The position numbers were made by a program, and so were the translations under genes. A stretch of DNA of 20,143 nt, from positions 1 to 20,143 of the forward strand of contig JAAYQB010000121.1 in assembly GCA_012519525.1 (NCBI GenBank), given 5' to 3'. How positions within the stretch are numbered: the first letter of the stretch is position 1; each line of letters begins with the position of its first letter. Shown here piece by piece: positions 1 to 6,890 of this stretch. Origin of the DNA: Bacteroidales bacterium. Lineage in GTDB: Bacteria > Bacteroidota > Bacteroidia > Bacteroidales > WCHB1-69. Under the pieces are notes generated by a model. That model was not told the origin of the DNA. It made no database searches and saw only the letters and a list, made by a program, of their open reading frames with translations.

Positions 1-25
1 GAGTTCCCAAAGGATTCCCAAAGGT

Positions 26-73
26 CGCAGAGTTTCTTTGCGTCCTCTGCGTAAACTCTTTGCGTTCTTTGCG
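26..73. repeat. CTTTGCG-type short repeat cluster
   Basis: The heptamer CTTTGCG occurs at 36-42, 58-64 and 67-73, with a one-base variant CTCTGCG at 45-51. Start-to-start distances are 9, 13 and 9. An inverse copy, CGCAGAG at 26-32, can pair with 45-51 as a 7-bp stem. A competing longer pairing joins CGCAGAGTTT (26-35) with AAACTC...TTTGCG (53-64). The sequence is directly visible. That it belongs to a dispersed family (read as CGCAAAG on the other strand) is recollection, not a search result. Confidence 0.6.
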
Positions 74-146
74 GTTGAAAAATTAGAATAAACAATTACG
101 AATTAACAATTAAAAATTACGAATGGAGCATTGCGTCCTTAATTAA

Positions 147-199
147 CCCCTCTAAATCTCCCCCAACCCCTCCCGACCTCCCCCAAGGGGGAGGAGATT
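147..199 (-). repeat. C-rich palindromic repeat unit, copy A
   Basis: The unit contains the near-perfect palindrome CCTCCCCCAAGGGGGAGG (177-194). An outer arm, AATCTCC near 155-161, also pairs with GGAGATT at 193-199. Runs CCCCC (160-164), CCCC (167-170), CCC (172-174) and CCCCC (180-184) with gaps of 2, 1 and 5 bases give a canonical G-quadruplex motif on the minus strand. It resembles the reverse complement of the unit at 295-330. Confidence 0.6.
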
Positions 200-294
200 G
201 AGAAATAGGTAGTTACAATAAAATAACCATTTTTCTAAATCAATAAAATTTAAATCTAACATACAACGCCATTAACTCGCAACACATTGAGAAT

Positions 295-330
295 CACTCC
301 CTCCCCACTTGGGGAGGGCTGGGGTGGGGT
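295..330 (+). repeat. G-rich palindromic repeat unit, copy B (inverted)
   Basis: A 9-bp stem (299-307 with 310-318, loop CT) is followed directly by GGGG-T-GGGG. The run GGGGAGGGCTGGGGTGGGG at 311-329 has four G-tracts with loops of 1, 2 and 1, a strict G-quadruplex motif on the plus strand. Read in reverse complement it matches the order of blocks in the unit at 147-199, so the two copies form an imperfect inverted pair around an AT-rich spacer of about 95 bp. Confidence 0.6.
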
Positions 331-440
331 AATGAAGGACAAGGGTGGGGTCAAATCGGATGGGGTCAATAATGATAATCTATAAAAAAAGATTTAATCC
401 CTTTTCTCTAATTTGTATCCGTAGAATAAAAAAAATCATG

Positions 441-448
441 TATTTTTG
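441..448 (+). promoter_or_regulatory. -7 promoter element of the hisS operon
   Basis: TATTTTTG fits the Bacteroidota -7 consensus TAnnTTTG exactly. A TTTG at 412-415 could serve as the -33 element, although the 25-base gap is longer than the usual 19-21. Transcription would start near 455, leaving a very short A-rich leader before the ATG at 467. The element rules out the in-frame TTG at 446 as start codon because that triplet lies inside it. The same extended sequence precedes kdsD. Confidence 0.6.
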
Positions 449-466
449 CAAAAAAAACAACAATTG

Positions 467-1828
467 ATGAGCATATCAGTAAATATTCCAAAAGGAACCC
501 GCGATTTTCTTCCTTATGAGATGAATAGAAGAAATTATATTTTCTCTATTATCAAAAAAGTATTTGAACAATACGGCTATACACCTATCGAAACTCCTGC
601 TATGGAAAATCTTTCAACCTTAATGGGCAAGTACGGTGAAGAAGGTGATAAATTATTGTTTAAAATTTTAAATTCAGGCGATTTCCTTTCCAATGTTGAT
701 ATTGGCAATAAAAACAGCCAACAGCTGACACCTTTGTTGTGTGAAAAAGGATTGCGTTACGATTTAACCGTTCCCTTTGCTCGTTTTATCGTTCAGCATT
801 ACAACGAGATTACATTTCCTTTTAAGCGTTATCAGATTCAACCTGTTTGGCGAGCCGATAAACCGCAAAAAGGCAGGTATCGTGAATTTTACCAATGCGA
901 TGTGGATGTAGTCGGAAGCAAATCCATGCTCAACGAAGTAGAACTGCTACAAATCGAAGACGAAATTTTTACCCGCCTCGGTATCAATGTAGTCATTCAA
1001 ATAAACAACCGAAAAATATTAGCCGGCATTGCTCATTATATTCAAGCGGAAGATAAAATTATTGACATTACCGTAGCAATTGATAAGTTGGATAAAATCG
1101 GCTTAGAAAAAGTGAAACAAGAACTGAAAAGTAAAAACATTAGCGATTCATCCATCGAAAAACTGCAACCTGTTTTTGATATTTCGGGCAGCAATGAAGA
1201 TAAAATCAATCAGCTGAAAATCATATTAGCCAATTCTCCGATTGGATTGGAAGGCATAGCCGAAGTGGAAGAAATTCTTTATTATCTTTCCAATATCCGA
1301 CTAAACAATGAGGTGGCAATAGAACTCACCTTGGCACGCGGTCTGAATTACTACACTAGCACCATTATCGAAGTGAAAGCCAAAGACATTGCTTTTGGAA
1401 GTCTTTCGGGCGGTGGCAGATACGATGACTTAACAGGTATTTTCGGCATTCCCAATATTCCGGGTGTAGGCATTTCCTTCGGTGCCGACCGCATTTATGA
1501 TGTACTTCTTCAATTAAATGCTTTTCCCGACATCATTAATAAAAGCATACAAGCTATGTTTGTTAATTTTGGAACAACAGAAAGTTATCATGCACTTCCT
1601 ATTATCCAAGAACTTCGTTCTAAAGGAATTAGTGCTATGCTATATCCTGAGAAAGCAAAAATCGGCAAACAGTTTTCTTATGCTAATACGTACAATATTC
1701 CCTACGTTGTGATGATAGGCGAAGAAGAAATCAAAAATCAATGTTTATTGGTCAAAGATATGCAAACAGGCAAACAGCAAAACTTAAACGTCTCTGAATT
1801 AGTAGCATTACTCAGTTCTCAAACATGA
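467..1828 (+). CDS. hisS: Histidyl-tRNA synthetase
   Basis: Class II aminoacyl-tRNA synthetase that charges tRNA-His in the cytoplasm. From the ATG at 467 the protein is 453 residues. Visible signatures are the N-terminal PKGTRDFLP, motif 2 around residues 128-143 (VWRADKPQKGRYREF), the histidine-specific LARGLNYYTS at 289-298, GGGRYDD at 315-321, and motif 3 GVGISFGADR at 333-342. Residues from about 365 form the anticodon-binding domain. An upstream in-frame TTG at 446 is rejected since it lies within the promoter. The stop overlaps the next start (ATGA), suggesting translational coupling to the deacetylase-like gene. Length is slightly above the E. coli enzyme (424), as is usual for this phylum. 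Identification is secure. Confidence 0.97.
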   Translation: MSISVNIPKGTRDFLPYEMNRRNYIFSIIKKVFEQYGYTPIETPAMENLSTLMGKYGEEGDKLLFKILNSGDFLSNVDIGNKNSQQLTPLLCEKGLRYDLTVPFARFIVQHYNEITFPFKRYQIQPVWRADKPQKGRYREFYQCDVDVVGSKSMLNEVELLQIEDEIFTRLGINVVIQINNRKILAGIAHYIQAEDKIIDITVAIDKLDKIGLEKVKQELKSKNISDSSIEKLQPVFDISGSNEDKINQLKIILANSPIGLEGIAEVEEILYYLSNIRLNNEVAIELTLARGLNYYTSTIIEVKAKDIAFGSLSGGGRYDDLTGIFGIPNIPGVGISFGADRIYDVLLQLNAFPDIINKSIQAMFVNFGTTESYHALPIIQELRSKGISAMLYPEKAKIGKQFSYANTYNIPYVVMIGEEEIKNQCLLVKDMQTGKQQNLNVSELVALLSSQT

Positions 1829-3135
1829 TACACATCTTCGTACCACAAATAAGCGAACGCATTCGCTATATTTTTCATACTATTTTCAATGAAAGATTAG
1901 CAATAGCTTATACTTTGTACGACAATATAGATAGTTTTTATGCCATTGACGGCAAGTATAAAATCGCTTATGCCAATGAATATGTTCACAATGCTTTATT
2001 CATTGAAGCAAGCCCTTTACTTTTTGAAACTTCTATTGAAAATCAACACCTTCGCCTTAGTCGGATAAACGATATCCCTATTTGTTTTCAAACACGACAT
2101 CCCAACTCTTTACTTCCTTTTGATATTTTCTCTGCTTGCTTTTATTTTCTTAGTCGCTACGAGGAATATCTTCCTCACATAAAAGACAATCACCAAAGAT
2201 ACAAAGCCGAAAACAGTTTTGCCTATCAAAACAAGCTCCTCTCAACTGCTATTGTTGATGCTTGGATAGATTTGTTTAGCAAAACTTTATTGTCTCATTT
2301 TCCCGATTTAGACATAAAAAAACATTGTTTTCAATACACCCCGACTTATGATATCGACAGTGCTTTTTTGTACAAAAATAAAAGTCGACGGATAACGATA
2401 ATGGGATTTGTAAAGCTATTGATAAGAGGGAAATGGAAAGAAATGAGCTTACGTTATCAAGTCGTCAACAATCGTCTTCCCGACCCTTTCGATACTTACG
2501 ATTATCTTGATTCTTTGCACCAAACATACGGATTATCCCCTCATTTTTTTATTTTATTTGCTGAAAGAAGTCGTTACGATAAAAACATCCCAACCAATAA
2601 TAAAAACTTTATCCGTTTAATCCGACAACTTGCAACTAAAGCTACCATAGGCATTCATGCTTCTTATGCTTCTTCATTTTCGAACAGTGAACGCTTGAAC
2701 AAAGAAATCAAAAATCTGCAACAACATTTAGAACAACCCGTTTCTTCCAACCGTCAGCATTACATTCGCTTACGTCTTCCCGAAAGTTACGATAATTTAT
2801 TAAAAAACAATATAACAGACGATTACAGTATGGGCTATGTGCATCATATCGGTTTCAGAGCAGGCACAAGTTTCCCATTTTACTTTTTCGATTTAGAAAA
2901 AAACAAAACGACTTCACTCAAACTACATCCTTTTATCTTTATGGAAAATGCTTTAACAGCTGAGCAACAACTATCGGAAGCAGAAATATTGGATAAAATC
3001 AAAAACTGCATTGACGAAGTAAAAAAATACAAGGGACATTTAATCACGCTGTTTCATAATTCTTCTTTTCATGACAACAGCTCTATCAATTTCAAATCAC
3101 TATACGAAAAAATAATACAATATTCGATAAAATAA
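1825..3135 (+). CDS. Polysaccharide-deacetylase-like protein (DUF7033-type N-terminus)
   Basis: A 436-residue protein with no signal peptide. The N-terminal 150 residues resemble the uncharacterised domain (DUF7033) found in Bacteroidota beside a polysaccharide-deacetylase (NodB/CE4-like) fold. The C-terminal part shows CE4-like landmarks: TYDIDSAF at 174-181 (compare motif 1, TFDDG), IGIHASYASS at 275-284 (compare the His-bearing motif 2), RLPESYDNLL at 317-326, IGFRAGTSFPF at 342-352, and LFHNSSFHD at 409-417. These could supply metal ligands, but the classic CE4 HxxxH pair is not intact, so catalytic activity is uncertain. It overlaps hisS by 4 nt and the next gene by 1 nt, so all three are likely co-translated. 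The substrate is unknown; a surface glycan or cell-wall role is inferred. Confidence 0.7.
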   Translation: MIHIFVPQISERIRYIFHTIFNERLAIAYTLYDNIDSFYAIDGKYKIAYANEYVHNALFIEASPLLFETSIENQHLRLSRINDIPICFQTRHPNSLLPFDIFSACFYFLSRYEEYLPHIKDNHQRYKAENSFAYQNKLLSTAIVDAWIDLFSKTLLSHFPDLDIKKHCFQYTPTYDIDSAFLYKNKSRRITIMGFVKLLIRGKWKEMSLRYQVVNNRLPDPFDTYDYLDSLHQTYGLSPHFFILFAERSRYDKNIPTNNKNFIRLIRQLATKATIGIHASYASSFSNSERLNKEIKNLQQHLEQPVSSNRQHYIRLRLPESYDNLLKNNITDDYSMGYVHHIGFRAGTSFPFYFFDLEKNKTTSLKLHPFIFMENALTAEQQLSEAEILDKIKNCIDEVKKYKGHLITLFHNSSFHDNSSINFKSLYEKIIQYSIK

Positions 3136-4067
3136 TGGCAATTAGTTATTTACAACAACATAAAATAGACAAAGAAAAATGGGATATCGCCGTTCAATCT
3201 CATCGTGCAACGGCTTCTCCTTTTGCCTTATCGTGGTATTTAGATGCGAGTTGTGATAATTGGGATGCCTTAATTGCAGATGACTATACGGCTGTAATGC
3301 CGCTTCCTTATCGAAAAAAATGGGGAAAATATTATATTTATCCTCCTTACTTCCTTCCGCGTTTAGGCGTTTTTGGGAAAGAAATTACATCCGACGAATT
3401 GACAAGATGGATAAATGCCATTCCCGACAAATTCCGTTGGATTGACATCGTACTACACGAACAAATGCCGTTTGACAACAAAGAATGGCTATCTACAACA
3501 CATAAAACTTATGTATTAGATTGTCAATTCCCTTATGAGCAAATCCGAAAAAACTACCATCACAATCATAAACGTAATTGCCAAAAAGCCAAAGAAGAAG
3601 GCTTAACAATCATTCATGATTTTTCTTACGAAGAAGCCATTGCCCTTTTCCGTAATCATCAAACGAAATTCTATAAGGTCAATTACCAAGAACAAGATTA
3701 TAAACGTTTAATCAATATTTTAACAACTTTAAAAGAAAAACGACACTTGGAAGTTTACGGTGTAGTAGATGCTCATAACACTTTCTGTGCAGCTGCTTTT
3801 TTCCCTTTTATTAATGGGAAATATTACTTTTTATTCTCCGGCAGAAAAGCGGATGTAAACAAAAGTATGTTTTTTTTAATCGACAACTTTATTCGGCAAC
3901 ATGCTGGAACAACATGTCTGCTTGATTTTAACGGTTCCAATCAATCATCTCTTGCACGATTTTACGCAGGTTTCGGTGCCGATGAAATCCAATTTTCGCA
4001 AATCACTATTTCTCGTTTAAGTGCTATTGCCGAAATTTCACTTTCCTTTTATAGAAAATTTAAATAA
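3135..4067 (+). CDS. FemAB-like / GNAT-family transferase
   Basis: A 310-residue cytoplasmic protein. The N-terminal half carries SWYLDASCDNWDALIADDYTA (about 33-53, quoted in pieces: SWYLDA, WDALI, DDYTAVMPLP), a pattern I recognise from Bacteroidota GNAT/FemAB-like proteins. The C-terminal half (about 125-300) looks like the acyl-transferase fold: YEQIRKNYHHNHKRN at 134-148, CAAAFFPF at 218-225, and FNGSNQSSLARFYAGFGA at 265-282. FemAB relatives transfer amino acids from aminoacyl-tRNA or acyl groups from CoA onto peptidoglycan or glycan precursors. Which applies here cannot be told. The start overlaps the preceding stop by one base (TAATG). The stop is only 4 nt from the stop of the convergent glycosyltransferase gene. 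Confidence 0.65.
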   Translation: MAISYLQQHKIDKEKWDIAVQSHRATASPFALSWYLDASCDNWDALIADDYTAVMPLPYRKKWGKYYIYPPYFLPRLGVFGKEITSDELTRWINAIPDKFRWIDIVLHEQMPFDNKEWLSTTHKTYVLDCQFPYEQIRKNYHHNHKRNCQKAKEEGLTIIHDFSYEEAIALFRNHQTKFYKVNYQEQDYKRLINILTTLKEKRHLEVYGVVDAHNTFCAAAFFPFINGKYYFLFSGRKADVNKSMFFLIDNFIRQHAGTTCLLDFNGSNQSSLARFYAGFGADEIQFSQITISRLSAIAEISLSFYRKFK

Positions 4068-4071
4068 ACGC

Positions 4072-5262
4072 CTATTTTTCAATCCATTGCTTCAATTGCT
4101 CGGCAATTATTCGTTCATTATGATGTGTACGAACATAAGCGGCAGCATTTTCCCCTATAGCCGTTATTTGCTGAGGATGAGTTAAACAAAAATCAATTGC
4201 CTTTACAAAATCTTCTGCCGTATCGGCTATCAACACATGCTGTTTATCAACAGCATCAATTCCTTCCAATCCTATAGAAGTCGTGATAACCACTTTTCCT
4301 AAACTCATGGCTTCAATGATTTTTATGCGTATACCGCTACCCGAAAACAAAGGAACTATCAGCACCCCATTCGACTGCATAAATTCATAAGCATCAGCTA
4401 CCTCGCCTACTATTTCTACTTGCGGATAGTTTTTTTTAGCCCAAGTTTCAGGCATATTCCTTCCCGCCAAGCGTAGTTTCAATTGGGGATGAACGGCATG
4501 AACTTTCATCCATACATTTTCTAAAAACCACTGCAAGCCCTCCAAGTTGGGAATCCAATTCATAGAAGCCAATGAAAACAAATTGATTTCCGTTGTAAGA
4601 CAAGATATTGTCGGTAACTTATCCGTATCTATCCCAAAAGCTAAAGTACGAATGGGAATTGTAAGTCCTTGTGCCGCAAAATAAGTTTGGTCAACTGCTG
4701 AAATCGTAAAAACAGCATCTGTTTTTTGCAAAGCATTTAGCTCGTAACGTTTTAGCTGATTGGCTAATAATCGAAGATAATACTTTTTAAAGCTCGGTTT
4801 TGTTTGCTCGCCAATACGTTCCCAAATTTTATGTTCCACATTATGGGCACGTAAAAATATTTTTGCATTTGAATATTTGCGTATCAACGAAATATAAGGT
4901 GCAACATAAAGACTTTCTAAACAAACAACATCGTAATCGGAAGTTGTAAGGATTTCTTTTAATCGGACGGAAAACTTTTTAGAAATAAAACGTTGTATAT
5001 GCAAGGAACGATTCGTCAAAAGGCAATAGATTGCTTGTAATGGTTTTATCTTCAAGTCAATATCTATCAACTCTATCGCCGTCTCTTTTTTATATTCCTC
5101 CGGAACATCCGCTAAAGACACACATTGCTTATTGCTGTTGAAGGCAAGAATTTTCAATTTGTAATTGTTTTTCAGAAACATTCGGCTCAAGGCATGCATG
5201 GCAATAGGTCCTCCTTCTACCGGTGGATAAGGGGATTTATTGCAAAGCTGTAAAATTCTCAT
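4072..5262 (-). CDS. Family 4 glycosyltransferase
   Basis: A 396-residue GT-B glycosyltransferase with no membrane anchor. The N-terminal Rossmann domain opens with MRILQLCNKSPYPPVEGG, including the glycine-rich acceptor loop GGPIAM (17-22). RAHNVEH at 138-144 is characteristic of this Bacteroidota subgroup. The C-terminal nucleotide-sugar domain shows SMNWIPNLEGL (233-243), LRLAGRNMPE (263-272), and the donor-binding segment FSGSGIRIKIIEAMSLGK (306-323), with E317 the likely phosphate/ribose-contacting glutamate. It would add a sugar from an activated donor to a lipid-linked or surface glycan. The exact sugar is unknown. It overlaps the upstream LptF/LptG-type gene by 4 nt (ATGA), so the two are probably co-translated, linking glycan synthesis to LPS export. 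Confidence 0.85.
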   Translation of the reverse strand: MRILQLCNKSPYPPVEGGPIAMHALSRMFLKNNYKLKILAFNSNKQCVSLADVPEEYKKETAIELIDIDLKIKPLQAIYCLLTNRSLHIQRFISKKFSVRLKEILTTSDYDVVCLESLYVAPYISLIRKYSNAKIFLRAHNVEHKIWERIGEQTKPSFKKYYLRLLANQLKRYELNALQKTDAVFTISAVDQTYFAAQGLTIPIRTLAFGIDTDKLPTISCLTTEINLFSLASMNWIPNLEGLQWFLENVWMKVHAVHPQLKLRLAGRNMPETWAKKNYPQVEIVGEVADAYEFMQSNGVLIVPLFSGSGIRIKIIEAMSLGKVVITTSIGLEGIDAVDKQHVLIADTAEDFVKAIDFCLTHPQQITAIGENAAAYVRTHHNERIIAEQLKQWIEK

Positions 5263-6710
5263 TTTTTACGATTTTTAAAAACGAGTCCGATGTTTTTAAT
5301 TCTATCCAATTGTTTCATCCAAATTTCCATATCCAACAAACGCGATTCTTTCGATGCTTTATAGACTAAAAATATTCCCAAAATCAATAATATAAAGGAA
5401 GCTATCCACATTCCGACCGATGTCGTTATTATTCCCAAACGCGACATACGCTCGCCGATAGTAGAAGTTACCCAATAAAAAACAAAGATTAAAATACAGG
5501 TTGTCAATGGAATTCCTATTCCTCCTTTACGTATGATGGCACCAAGCGGCGCTCCGATAAAAAACAGCAACAAACAAGCCACCGACAAAGCATATTTGCG
5601 GTGCCACTCTATTTCATAACGCCATAAAAGTTTGTTTTGAGAATTATAATCCATATAATTAAATTCAACAGTACTTTTATGTTCCCTTGCATTTTGCAAA
5701 GCATATTGGTGCATACTCAATGTATCGGCAGCAGTAAAGTGTTTCACTATCAACGGCACCTCATCCGCAAGTTGAGCTATCGTATCATTGTATTTGGGAT
5801 AAAAATTCTTCATTGAGCTTAACAAATTACTTCCTATCGCTTCTTTTCCTTTTTGTATTTTATGTCTCATCGTATCAATCATTGTATCTAATTGATTAAC
5901 ATTCAACATCTCGTAACTGTCTTTATAGAGGTCTTCATCGGTTCGTTGTAAAGCAAAAGACGACAAATCAAAACACATTTGTTGCTCTTTGAAAGTGCCT
6001 CGCAATAAAGATATTTCATGTGCTTTTTTGGTTTTTCTTTCTTCCGAATACCTAAAATTTTCATCGTAAATAAATCCGTCTTTCAAATGAAAAACCAAAA
6101 AACGCTTGTCTTTCGACATAAACATTTTTCCCGTTTTCGCATAAGTCAATGTCGTATAATTATTAATTCGAGTGTGGTCATAAATAAGCACATCGTGAAT
6201 GGTTTGATTATCACTTTCTTTTTTTCCTATGCGTATGATATAATTATCTATTTCATTGTAAAAAATACCTTCGTCTATACTTAAAGCCGGCTTCTGCTGA
6301 CGTATGTCCATCAATAAAGTTTTTGCTTTTAAATTAGCGATAGGCACCAAATTATTAGCAATAAAAAAACCGAAAGCGGCACAAATAACGGTAAATATAA
6401 TGAGCGACCTCATAATACGATGTAAAGGGATTCCCGCTGATTTTAATGCAGTTAACTCATAGCGTTCGCCCATATTGCCAAACAGCATTAAAGACGACAA
6501 CAGAATGGCAAGCGGAAGAGCCATAGGAAAAAATGTAAACGACATATACACTAACAATTGGATTAAAGTCGTTATTTCCAATCCTTTACCTACCATTTCA
6601 TCTACATATTTCCAGAAAAATTGCATCAAAAAAACGAATACAACAACAAAAAAGGTTATCAAAAAAGGACCTATATAATATTTTAGAATAAAACTATCTA
6701 CTTTTTTCAT
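5259..6710 (-). CDS. LptF/LptG-family permease of the LPS exporter
   Basis: Inner-membrane permease (YjgP/YjgQ family) that, with LptB ATPase, extracts lipopolysaccharide from the inner membrane and feeds the periplasmic bridge. It has 483 residues with the family's split layout: hydrophobic segments at about 12-32, 50-77 and 101-120, a long periplasmic region, then about 374-394, 398-416 and 430-450. Family landmarks are GERYELTALKSAG (81-93) after the second segment and APLGAIIRKGGIG (387-399) between the later ones. It is about 120 residues longer than E. coli LptF, mainly through extra polar sequence in the periplasmic portion (about 245-345). LptF and LptG cannot be separated on sequence alone. 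ATG at 6710 is preceded by an AT-rich divergent promoter region shared with porX. Confidence 0.88.
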   Translation of the reverse strand: MKKVDSFILKYYIGPFLITFFVVVFVFLMQFFWKYVDEMVGKGLEITTLIQLLVYMSFTFFPMALPLAILLSSLMLFGNMGERYELTALKSAGIPLHRIMRSLIIFTVICAAFGFFIANNLVPIANLKAKTLLMDIRQQKPALSIDEGIFYNEIDNYIIRIGKKESDNQTIHDVLIYDHTRINNYTTLTYAKTGKMFMSKDKRFLVFHLKDGFIYDENFRYSEERKTKKAHEISLLRGTFKEQQMCFDLSSFALQRTDEDLYKDSYEMLNVNQLDTMIDTMRHKIQKGKEAIGSNLLSSMKNFYPKYNDTIAQLADEVPLIVKHFTAADTLSMHQYALQNAREHKSTVEFNYMDYNSQNKLLWRYEIEWHRKYALSVACLLLFFIGAPLGAIIRKGGIGIPLTTCILIFVFYWVTSTIGERMSRLGIITTSVGMWIASFILLILGIFLVYKASKESRLLDMEIWMKQLDRIKNIGLVFKNRKK

Positions 6711-6890
6711 TTATTTGTTGTTATAAATCTATAATGTAACGAAAACAAGAATTATCTATTGTACAATAAAAACAAAGGAACAATATTTTTATTAGTTAGC
6801 GTTTGCATAAATAATGAAGGTAAAAAACGAATATACTAAACACTTAAAACTCTCGTTTGTTAATTAGTAAACTCAAAAAGAAAACAAAAG
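6711..6890. promoter_or_regulatory. Divergent promoter region between the LPS permease and porX
   Basis: This 180-bp AT-rich gap must contain promoters for both flanking genes. On the minus strand, TTTG (complement of 6773-6776) lies 18 bases upstream of TAATTCTTG (complement of 6746-6754), a one-base-expanded version of TAnnTTTG. On the plus strand, TAGCGTTTG at 6797-6805 is a similar expanded match. Neither is convincing alone. No operator palindrome stands out. Confidence 0.35.

Larger units (their letters stand above)
1..440. other. Gene-free region rich in dispersed repeats
   Basis: No credible coding region is visible upstream of hisS. The stretch holds, in order, an 11-bp tandem duplication (TTCCCAAAGGA, 4-24), a block of CTTTGCG-type repeats (26-73), an AT-rich block with the ten-mer AATTACGAAT twice (about 95-125), a C-rich palindromic unit (147-199), an AT-rich spacer, and a G-rich palindromic unit (295-330) followed by more GGGG runs to about 367. 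Repeats of these kinds are, from memory, common between genes of environmental Bacteroidota, but their function is not known to me. Confidence 0.7.

Noticed and set aside
26..73. CRISPR array
   Set aside because: The repeats are only 7 bp and spacings are 9-13 bases with no spacer-length unique sequence; no cas gene is present.
446..466. TTG at 446 as the hisS start codon, adding seven residues
   Set aside because: The triplet is part of the TATTTTTG promoter element and upstream of the likely transcription start. ATG at 467 gives the normal HisRS N-terminus.
6814..6867. 17-codon reading frame between the LPS permease and porX, as a possible leader peptide
   Set aside because: No hairpin or attenuator structure follows and nothing else supports translation.
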